Shown here piece by piece: positions 5,857 to 12,267 of a stretch of DNA of 15,881 nucleotides. The translations under genes and the position numbers were made by a program. A model generated the notes under the pieces. It saw nothing but the letters and a program-made list of their open reading frames with translations, made no database searches and was not told the DNA's origin. This DNA comes from Pseudomonadota bacterium. Lineage in GTDB: Bacteria; Pseudomonadota; Gammaproteobacteria; Burkholderiales; Thiobacillaceae. The DNA lies in the NCBI GenBank assembly GCA_021821425.1, contig JAKACL010000029.1:1-15881 (forward strand), written 5' to 3'. Each line of letters begins with the position of its first letter. Position 1 is the first letter of the stretch.

Positions 5857-7650
5857 TTACCCGCCAATGGCGGAACCGATGGCGCCCCCGATTGCCGCAC
5901 CGACGGTGGGACCTATGGCGGAACCAACTGCAGTTCCAATTGCCCCGCCTGCTACGCCCCCCACCCCGGGCGCAATGGCATTTCCTATAGCGCCGCCAGC
6001 CGCGCCGCCTACCGCCCCACCGGCTGCGCCTCCTATAGCGCCGCCTATCGTGCTGCCGACAGTGGTCGCGGAAGGCGCCGGGGGTGAGGCCGCAGATGCC
6101 GGCGTCTGCGATGTCGAGGAGGCAGGCGCAGTGGATGACGCAGGCGGGGTGCGGGCGGGTTGATTTGTAGAGGCTGGTGCCTGCGAAGCCGGGGGCGCGG
6201 TTGGCCCAGTGGAGGATGCGGGCGGGGTGCGAGCGGGTTGTGCTGTGGCTGGAGCAGGCGCAGGTGTTGATGGCTGTGTGCTGGCGGGTGGGGCCGTCGT
6301 GGAAACGGGCGTCGTCGTCGCGGGAGGGGCTGCAGTAGCAGGTGGCTGCGTTGTGGCAGTTGGCCTGGCAGCAGATGCCGGCGTCGTTGTGCTTGTCGTG
6401 GTCTGCCTGGACGTGCCTCCTCCTGTTGTTGTCCTCGGCGGCTGGGATGCGGGGGGCGTTGTCGATGGCATGGTCGGCATGGTCAGCATGCCGCCGCGCC
6501 GGCTTTCCTCGGCGGCACGCTGGGCGGCCTGGCGAGCCTGGCGTTCGGCGGAGGAGGTGTCGGTTGCCGCAGCCGGGTTGAGCGAAGCGTTGCGGATACG
6601 ATCGGCCTGGGCTTGCGCAGCCATCTGGTTGAGAGGCAGGTAGTCGGTGCGGAAATTGAGTTCCACCGAGGAATTCAGATCAAGGTCGGTGTTGATCTCC
6701 TCGGTGTTTTGCGTGCGCTGGGTGGAAACGTAACTGATCGTGTTCTCGACCTCGGCGCTCACGCCCCAGGGCCCTACACCATAACTTCCGGAGGCTCTGA
6801 TCCGGTTCTGCATGCCGAATTGCGAAGCGCGGTCCTCAGCGGCGGCACTGCGGGTATCGATGTGGAAGTGCATGGAGGCGTTGATCTTGCCGCTGTCGAT
6901 GACGATGCGCTGCATGCCCAGCATCACCATGGTCGCCAGCATCTGCTGGCGCTGGCGAGCGATCTGCCTTCGTGCGAGCGGCACCAGCTGTTCCGGATTG
7001 CTGGCATCGAGCGATTCCTCAGGTCCCAGGCCGAGCACTGCGCGCAATTCCTCCTCGCCCGGCATGCGCGCGCCATCGCGCAGGCGCAGACGAACGGCAG
7101 CCACTTCTTCCGGGTCGGGCTGTTCGCCAGGCTCTACCTCGGGCACGTCATACTGGATTTGATCAGGGAAATGGTCTGCTACCCACTGACGCGCTGTTCC
7201 CTCGCTGAACTGGCTGCGCTCGAAACCTTCAGCCGAGGCCGACACACTGTTGAGCAGTTGCACGTACATCTGCATCTGCTGCGAGGTGGAGTTGAGCATG
7301 GCGCGGAACACACCATTGATCAGATCGGTAACGAAGCGCGGGAAGGACACCGCGCCAAGCACATTGCGGGTGATGCCGGCGATGCGTTCGGCGGAAGCGC
7401 CAAAGCCAGGCGCTTCCTGGGCGCGGGCGAGGGGCGCAAGGCGCGGCCGGGTGCGGTCGATGGCTTCCCTGGCGGCTCCTTCCTCCGCGATCAGTGCGGC
7501 GGCGATGCTGGACACGCGCACCATGGCTTGGGCCAGGTCGCGACGCTCGCCAGGGGCCAGTTCGCTATAACCGGGGGCTTGCTCCAGCACGCCTCGCACT
7601 GCTTGGCGCAGCCATGGTGGTGGAGTCGAGGCGTGCGAGGAGGAGGACAT
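5857..7650 (-). CDS. C-family protein C1 with Pro/Thr linker and glycine-zipper tail (597 aa)
   Basis: This is the largest of three paralogs (C1, C2, C3). Residues about 10-55 carry the family opener (PWLRQAVRGVLEQAPGYSEL, then RRDLAQAMVRVSS). Residues about 101-145 have VSFPRFVTDLINGVFRAM, residues about 231-265 RQQMLATMVMLGMQRIVI, and residues about 330-345 ELNFRTDYLPLNQM. After residue 388 comes a 140-residue Pro/Thr/Ala/Ser linker with an 11-residue repeat QPARTPPASST, then a 65-residue tail (533-597) built of four-residue GGAI/GGAA-like units. ATG 7650 is chosen because all three paralogs then begin MS; a GTG at 7674 overlapping the upstream stop as GTGA would add eight residues. AGGAG lies about 11 bases upstream of the ATG. 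It is the last gene of the operon. No signal peptide is seen, and the family is unrecognised. Confidence 0.82.
   Translation of the reverse strand: MSSSSHASTPPPWLRQAVRGVLEQAPGYSELAPGERRDLAQAMVRVSSIAAALIAEEGAAREAIDRTRPRLAPLARAQEAPGFGASAERIAGITRNVLGAVSFPRFVTDLINGVFRAMLNSTSQQMQMYVQLLNSVSASAEGFERSQFSEGTARQWVADHFPDQIQYDVPEVEPGEQPDPEEVAAVRLRLRDGARMPGEEELRAVLGLGPEESLDASNPEQLVPLARRQIARQRQQMLATMVMLGMQRIVIDSGKINASMHFHIDTRSAAAEDRASQFGMQNRIRASGSYGVGPWGVSAEVENTISYVSTQRTQNTEEINTDLDLNSSVELNFRTDYLPLNQMAAQAQADRIRNASLNPAAATDTSSAERQARQAAQRAAEESRRGGMLTMPTMPSTTPPASQPPRTTTGGGTSRQTTTSTTTPASAARPTATTQPPATAAPPATTTPVSTTAPPASTQPSTPAPAPATAQPARTPPASSTGPTAPPASQAPASTNQPARTPPASSTAPASSTSQTPASAASPPAPSATTVGSTIGGAIGGAAGGAVGGAAGGAIGNAIAPGVGGVAGGAIGTAVGSAIGPTVGAAIGGAIGSAIGG
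5860..6054 (-). repeat. Glycine-zipper coding repeat (C1 tail)
   Basis: The last 65 codons of C1 form about 16 four-residue units of G-x-A-hydrophobic type (such as GGAI, GGAA, GTAV, GSAI). The pattern gives a GxxxG heptad-like stack typical of glycine zippers, which pack tightly in membranes or assemblies. The tail is strongly apolar with no charged residue. Confidence 0.85.
6061..6489 (-). repeat. Pro/Thr/Ala-rich linker coding region of C1
   Basis: A low-complexity stretch of about 143 residues, almost wholly P, T, A, S, with QPARTPPASST encoded twice. The DNA copies at 6131-6162 and 6209-6240 are near-identical 32-bp direct repeats 78 bases (26 codons) apart. It is probably a flexible extended linker between the C domain and the tail. 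Confidence 0.8.
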
Positions 7651-7670
7651 GCCTGGTCCGGCTCCTGCTG

Positions 7671-8597
7671 TCACGTTGGTTGCGTAAGAGGCAACGTGGC
7701 GTTCGGAGCCGCCCCCCCTATTACTGTGCCGAGCGATTCATAGGCGAGCAGCCAGTCCACCGCAGCGGCCATTACGCGCTGACCGTCGGCACTGGCTGGG
7801 TCGAGATGGAATCCTGCCCCTGCCCCTGAGGACAGCCAGCCCAGCACGGTCGCGCCGGCCCGCCCCAAATCCGCGTGGCGCCGGCCAGACTGGCTGTCCT
7901 GGCCCTGCGCCTGGCCAACGACGTTGATCAAACTCCACAGATCATGCACGCCAAATGCCGTCTGCAGTAGCCGGTCACGCAAAAATCGGGTTGCCTGCGA
8001 CAAGGTCTGGAGGATTTCGTCTGCAGCGTAAGACACCATGCCCCCGCCACGTGCTGCCAGCCAGGCGCCCAATTCCTCAGCGGCCTGTTGCAGCGCAACC
8101 GTGGCATGTATATCAGTCGTCTGTACCGGATGATTCGCAAACCCTACCAGTGCATTGCATAACCCGCGCATCAGGGGATAGAACTCACGGGGCTCGAACA
8201 CGTTGGACAGGATTTGCCCGCGCTCCATCTCGTTCATGCGCTGGTGGCGGGTATGCCAGAATTGGGCGATCAGTTCCGAAGTGGGGCCGAGGGGCTGGGT
8301 GATTGCCCCGCTGGAGAACAATCCGGCCACCAGTTCGGCGGTGCGCAGCAGCCCGGCTTGTTCCAGTTCGAAGCCGAAGTACAGCGGGCCGATGGTCTGC
8401 AGGTGCTGGGCATCTTCTGCGGTAGGTACAGTATCCGGCAGGTCGATGTCGCCCAGTCCTGCCTGGGCAAAGGAGCGGTTGCCTTGCGAGCGTGCCTCCT
8501 GCACTGTTTCAAGCGCGAAAGCCAGCGCTTTGAGCAGGGTGCGATCTATACGTGGCCGGGCGAGTCCGGATGCGAGATCGTGGGCTGGCATGGACAT
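7671..8597 (-). CDS. A-prime: half-length paralog of protein A (308 aa)
   Basis: This protein matches the C-terminal half of the 642-aa protein A in order and spacing. LYFGFELEQAGLLRTAELVA (72-91) matches A's LYFAYQLEEMRLFQVIERIV; AAEELGAWLAARGGGMVSYA (172-191) matches A's AARDLGANMSRNGYGIAWFA; and FGVHDLWSLINVV (215-227) matches FGARDMWQVIDQV. The RAGATVLGW block also matches. It lacks A's N-terminal 300 residues. I chose ATG 8597 (MSMPAHDL), 22 bases after the C2 stop; a longer frame to 8675 would overlap C2. The Shine-Dalgarno is weak. A run of seven G (coding strand, 7712-7718) lies near the 3' end. It sits between C2 and C1, and probably works with family C. No signal peptide or membrane segment is obvious. 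Confidence 0.78.
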   Translation of the reverse strand: MSMPAHDLASGLARPRIDRTLLKALAFALETVQEARSQGNRSFAQAGLGDIDLPDTVPTAEDAQHLQTIGPLYFGFELEQAGLLRTAELVAGLFSSGAITQPLGPTSELIAQFWHTRHQRMNEMERGQILSNVFEPREFYPLMRGLCNALVGFANHPVQTTDIHATVALQQAAEELGAWLAARGGGMVSYAADEILQTLSQATRFLRDRLLQTAFGVHDLWSLINVVGQAQGQDSQSGRRHADLGRAGATVLGWLSSGAGAGFHLDPASADGQRVMAAAVDWLLAYESLGTVIGGAAPNATLPLTQPT

Positions 8598-8619
8598 GGC
8601 CGCTGGCTCGCGTGTCTGA

Positions 8620-9825
8620 TTATCGAGTGGCGGCCGGCGCCGTTTCGGCGCCTCTGCGCGCCTGGGGCGGTGCATTGGGATCCACTGGCGTCGAGTTGCC
8701 CTGGATGGCGGCGATCATGGCGGGCGAGGCCAGCTTTTCCATAGGGAAGTAGTCGGACTTGAAGTTCACTCGCACCTCGCCGGTGAGCTTGGCTTTCAGT
8801 TCGGCCTTGGATTCGGAAGACTCATCCACGGAGGAAGAAACCGTAGTGACATGTTGCTGTTCGTTGACGTTGGCACTGGCCGCTCCGCCCCAGCCCCAGC
8901 TGCCGCCGGCGACAGTGGTGTTGCGGTTGCGGCTTGATTGGGAGTCGTAGAGTGAGGCCCTGGCCCGCCGCTGGGCCTGGTCACTGGCCTTCAGATCGAA
9001 CACCACCTTGGCGTTGATCGCGCCATCGGTAATGACGATGCGGTTGATGCCGAGAATGACCATGGATGCCAGCAGTTGTTGCCGGCTGCGTGCCATCTGC
9101 ATGCGCGCGGCCATGACCAGACGGGTTTCCTGATCGGGGTCGGACAGGTCGGTTATCGGCTGGCCGAGCTGCATCTCCTGGTTGATCTGGGAGAGTATGG
9201 CTTCACCATCCTCTGCCCTAATGACCAGCCTGGGCGTGCCACCTTCTTCCTGTACGGCTTCCTCGTCCAGACCGAGCTGGTCGGGGTATTTGTCGATCAG
9301 CCAGTCGCGGGCATTGTTCAGGCTGATGTTGTCCTGGGCGAACTGGTCCACGGTTTGCGCCACCGATTTCAGCATGGAGGCATAAGCATTCATCTGCTGG
9401 ATGGAGGCAGTCACGATGGCCTGGAAAACATTCTGGATCAGACCGCCGACGAAGCTTGGGAAGTCTACTGACCCGACCAGATTCCTGAACTGTTCCACGC
9501 CCTGACGCATCGCGCCGCCCTGGAAGTCCGCGCCTGCAAATGTGCCGATCTTTTCCGAGGCCTTCCCTTTGGCGGCCCCCACCGCGTCGGCCTGGGCGTG
9601 GGCGAGCACAGCCTTGCCCGGCGTCAGTTCCTGTTTGGCCAAGCCATCCGGATTGGCCATGTAGGAGGCGACCTTGACCATGGTTCGGGCAAGTTCGCGC
9701 TGCTGCGCCTGGGGCAGCGAGCGAAAGCCCGGCGAGCGCTCCAGCAACTGGCGCACCTGGGGGCGTACCGCGCTTAGCGTATCGTCGTCGAGCCAGGCGG
9801 GGGTATTGGCAGCGGTATCGGACAT
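8620..9825 (-). CDS. C-family protein C2 (401 aa)
   Basis: C2 is the shortest and simplest of the three C paralogs. It has the opener VRQLLERSPGFRSLPQAQQR (24-43), a helical block DFPSFVGGLIQNVFQAI (121-137), a conserved hydrophobic core RQQLLASMVILGINRIVI (248-265) followed by TDGAINAKVVFDL, and near the end VRVNFKSDYFPMEKL (351-365). Between the last two blocks is a Ser/Thr/Gly/Trp-rich insert (SWGWGG at 309-314, then a Ser-rich acidic part). The C-terminus is a short Pro/Ala tail. ATG 9825 lies 6 bases after the C3 stop; no clear Shine-Dalgarno is seen, so translation may be coupled. The family is unrecognised. Confidence 0.85.
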   Translation of the reverse strand: MSDTAANTPAWLDDDTLSAVRPQVRQLLERSPGFRSLPQAQQRELARTMVKVASYMANPDGLAKQELTPGKAVLAHAQADAVGAAKGKASEKIGTFAGADFQGGAMRQGVEQFRNLVGSVDFPSFVGGLIQNVFQAIVTASIQQMNAYASMLKSVAQTVDQFAQDNISLNNARDWLIDKYPDQLGLDEEAVQEEGGTPRLVIRAEDGEAILSQINQEMQLGQPITDLSDPDQETRLVMAARMQMARSRQQLLASMVILGINRIVITDGAINAKVVFDLKASDQAQRRARASLYDSQSSRNRNTTVAGGSWGWGGAASANVNEQQHVTTVSSSVDESSESKAELKAKLTGEVRVNFKSDYFPMEKLASPAMIAAIQGNSTPVDPNAPPQARRGAETAPAATR

Positions 9826-9831
9826 GGTCGC

Positions 9832-11163
9832 TTAGGGGGTCGTGGTCGGTGCCGGTGCGGCTGGTGCCGGCGATGCGGCGGCGGGAGCCCCGCTCGCCCT
9901 CGGGCGAGAGGCCAGGTTCTTCAACATGCCAGGCTGGGCATTCATCTGTAGCGCGGCGATATTTTCGGGAGTGGCCATCTTCTCCAGAGGCAGGTAGTCG
10001 CTCTTGAAATTGACCTCCACGTTTCCAACCAGCTGTGCCTTCGTCGACAGCTGCGAATCGTCCATCAATTTTGTAGTGGACATCAGCTTTACCACTGGCT
10101 GCTGGTCATACCTGTAAGATCCCTTGGCGTAATAGCTGCCATCGCGCCGGTCTTCGCCCTCGTCGCTCTTGCTGTAGCTACCCCCCTCTGTCTTGCGCTC
10201 ATAGTCGCCGGAATAACTGCGGGTGAGTTGCAGGTTTCCTTGTGCGTCTTTTTCATGGTCGAAGCGCGTGGCGCTGTATGCGAGCCTTCGGCTGTCTGTC
10301 GCCTTGAAGTCGTACATGACCTTGGCCGAAATTTTGCCGTCAGTGACGACGATACGATTGATGCCCATCAGCACCATGGTGGCCAGCAACTGCTGACGCC
10401 CGGTGGCAATCTGGGTGCGCGCCGCGGGAACCAGCAGCGCCTCGACCAGATCGTCGTCGAGGCTGGTGAGGGGCTTATCCAAAGGTAGCCCGCTATTGTT
10501 CAAGCGCTGCAGTGCGCTTGATTCGTCGATATCCTCGCGCAGTGTCACGCGTGGCTGCGGCGGCGTCGTTCCGGATGAGCCGAATGAGCCGAAATCGCCG
10601 AAGCCGCTGTCGTCGACTGAGAGTTGGAACAGGTCCGGAAATTGTTCGATGAGATGATCGCGTCCCTGGTTCTGGGTGGTGTTGTCGTCGCGGAACTGGT
10701 TCAGGCTCTTGGATACATCGGCGACCAACTTCGCATATGCCTCCATCTGCTGGATCGAACTTTGCACGATGGAATCGAACACGCCGTGGATCAGGTTGGC
10801 GACGAAGCTTGGGAAGTTCACCTGCTCGATCAGGGTTGCCATCTGCTCGCCACCCGCGCGCGCAGCCTGGCCGAACTCGGGCGGCTTGGGCTCATCGCCG
10901 GCCAGGGCGCGTACCTGGGGACTTTGCTGGCCGGGCTTCAGGCGCTGGCCGTCGGGCTCAGCCAGGTAGCTGCCGATCTGCACCAGATTATTGGCGAGTT
11001 CGCGACGCTTGTCATCGGACAATTCACTGTAAGCCTGGCTGCGTTCCAGCAATTCGCGTACAGCCATGCGCGCCGCATCATGAGTTTCGCGGCTGACCGT
11101 GGGGTGAGGAGGCGGTGCCGACCTGGGGCGGGTGGCAGTGGCGGGAAAGACGGAAGCGGACAT
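9832..11163 (-). CDS. C-family protein C3 (443 aa)
   Basis: The first of the C paralogs in transcription order. Blocks in order: opener VRELLERSQAYSELSDDKRR (about 35-54); NFPSFVANLIHGVFDSI (116-132); an acidic/Gly/Ser spacer; the core RQQLLATMVLMGINRIVV (256-273) with TDGKISAKVMYDF; a charged Ser/Tyr/Gly-rich insert (about 310-355, with KTEGGSYSKSDEGEDRRDGS); and VEVNFKSDYLPLEKM (382-396), then an Ala/Pro tail. CGGAG sits about 7 bases before ATG 11163; a TTG at 11193 would add ten residues but is less likely. The start lies 26 bases after the stop of the preceding gene. The match to C2 is clearer than to C1 at the core and final blocks. No known family. Confidence 0.85.
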   Translation of the reverse strand: MSASVFPATATRPRSAPPPHPTVSRETHDAARMAVRELLERSQAYSELSDDKRRELANNLVQIGSYLAEPDGQRLKPGQQSPQVRALAGDEPKPPEFGQAARAGGEQMATLIEQVNFPSFVANLIHGVFDSIVQSSIQQMEAYAKLVADVSKSLNQFRDDNTTQNQGRDHLIEQFPDLFQLSVDDSGFGDFGSFGSSGTTPPQPRVTLREDIDESSALQRLNNSGLPLDKPLTSLDDDLVEALLVPAARTQIATGRQQLLATMVLMGINRIVVTDGKISAKVMYDFKATDSRRLAYSATRFDHEKDAQGNLQLTRSYSGDYERKTEGGSYSKSDEGEDRRDGSYYAKGSYRYDQQPVVKLMSTTKLMDDSQLSTKAQLVGNVEVNFKSDYLPLEKMATPENIAALQMNAQPGMLKNLASRPRASGAPAAASPAPAAPAPTTTP

Positions 11164-11189
11164 GGCGGACTCCGGAATGGGGGCTCGGT

Positions 11190-12236
11190 TCAAGCGGCGG
11201 CGGATTCTTCGAGCGCTTCGCGCATTTCGAACTCGATGGGTCGGACGTATAGACTGATACGTGCCTGGGACCTGGGGGTCACGCGCACAGATAGCACCGA
11301 AAAGTGGCCTTGCTCGTTGGCATCTTCGACACCGAACGCGGACAGCCAGCGATCCAGGGCCGACAACTGGCGCGGTCGTTCGGCCAGGCCCAGACGCAGC
11401 AGATCAAGAAAGCGTGCCGGCAGGTCGGGCAGTGCTGCAAGCAGGATCTCCAGCTTGAGCTCAACGCCTTCCGGGGTGTCGCGCAGGCCGATCAGCACAC
11501 CGCCGTTGGGCAACTCGAAGCGCCCGCCCAGGGCGACGCCCACCACGCGCATCAGACTCGGCAACTGGTGGCCGATGCCGAGGCGGTTCATCAGCGGCCC
11601 GAGCGCAGCTACCGCCAAGGGCCCGCGGTGCATGAAGGTGACACGCTGACTGCCCGTGTCGCGCTTGCAGCCGATGGAGGTGAAAATGGGCATCAAGGTT
11701 GGCATCTCGGCCATCACCATGTGTGTGAGGCGTGCCAGATTGGGGGCTAGTGCATCGATCTGGGAAGGGGCCAATTCGTAGTAGATCTTGGCGGAATACA
11801 AACCATCTTCGTCGAATGCGCTCCCGAACCAGGCGCCGTAGGACATCCAGCCCAGCCCTCCCAGCCCGCGCCATTCCTCGCTCCGGGTGTCGAACCAGCG
11901 CAAAGCATCTTGTCCGAACAGGGGGCCGACCAGGCGGCGCATCTCGCGGGTGGCCTCGTCGCGTCGTGCGACGGGTGAAGCACCCGGACCCAGGGGCTCG
12001 ATGGTGAAGCGCAACGTATCCGGCTCGGCCTCGGAGAACGAGGGTTCGAAGGGCACCGCACCCGGTGTCAGGGCGTTGTCCGCATAGGCGATGTCGTCAT
12101 CGGGCCGGTAGAAAGTGCGCTCTATGATCGGGCCCAGGACCGGCATCGGATTGCATACTCCCAGTGCTCGCGAGGCCTGTGCGAGGGAGTGGATGACATG
12201 GGCCGACATCGGGCGTTTGGAATGAGGGGTGTGCAT
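11190..12236 (-). CDS. Uncharacterised 348-aa protein with possible ABBA-like fold
   Basis: I do not recognise a named family. From about residue 130 the protein reads as repeated strand-strand-helix units: strands AWFGSAFDEDGLYSAKIYYE (135-154) then a helix; TSIGCKRDTGSQRVTFMHRG (186-205) then a helix; GGVLIGLRDTPEGVELKLEI (245-264) then a helix (ARFLDLLRLGLAERP); and FSVLSVRVTPRSQARISLYV (312-331). This alternation and the K-I-Y motif (150-152) resemble ABBA-fold prenyltransferases, which have a K-x-Y motif for diphosphate binding. This is a guess from pattern only. ATG 12236 has GGGAG about 7-8 bases upstream. It lies between proteins A and C3. No signal peptide is obvious. It could equally be a structural partner of neighbours. 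Confidence 0.72.
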   Translation of the reverse strand: MHTPHSKRPMSAHVIHSLAQASRALGVCNPMPVLGPIIERTFYRPDDDIAYADNALTPGAVPFEPSFSEAEPDTLRFTIEPLGPGASPVARRDEATREMRRLVGPLFGQDALRWFDTRSEEWRGLGGLGWMSYGAWFGSAFDEDGLYSAKIYYELAPSQIDALAPNLARLTHMVMAEMPTLMPIFTSIGCKRDTGSQRVTFMHRGPLAVAALGPLMNRLGIGHQLPSLMRVVGVALGGRFELPNGGVLIGLRDTPEGVELKLEILLAALPDLPARFLDLLRLGLAERPRQLSALDRWLSAFGVEDANEQGHFSVLSVRVTPRSQARISLYVRPIEFEMREALEESAAA

Positions 12237-12267
12237 TGCGGTCTCCCACTGTCTGAGTTGCTACGGA

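Noticed and set aside
7679..7695. Short hairpin GTTGC-gtaagag-GCAAC before the C1 start
   Set aside because: It is only 5 bp, within coding sequence of A-prime, and likely due to chance.
6613..7743. Long plus-strand open frame (376 codons) opposite C1 and A-prime
   Set aside because: It lies antisense to two well-supported genes with conserved paralog motifs; GC-rich genes often leave long antisense frames open. It spans the boundary between two real genes and shows no domain.
10624..11649. Long plus-strand open frame (341 codons) opposite C3 and the 348-aa gene
   Set aside because: It crosses two real genes on the other strand, and its second half is Arg/Ser/Pro-rich, as expected of a shadow frame.
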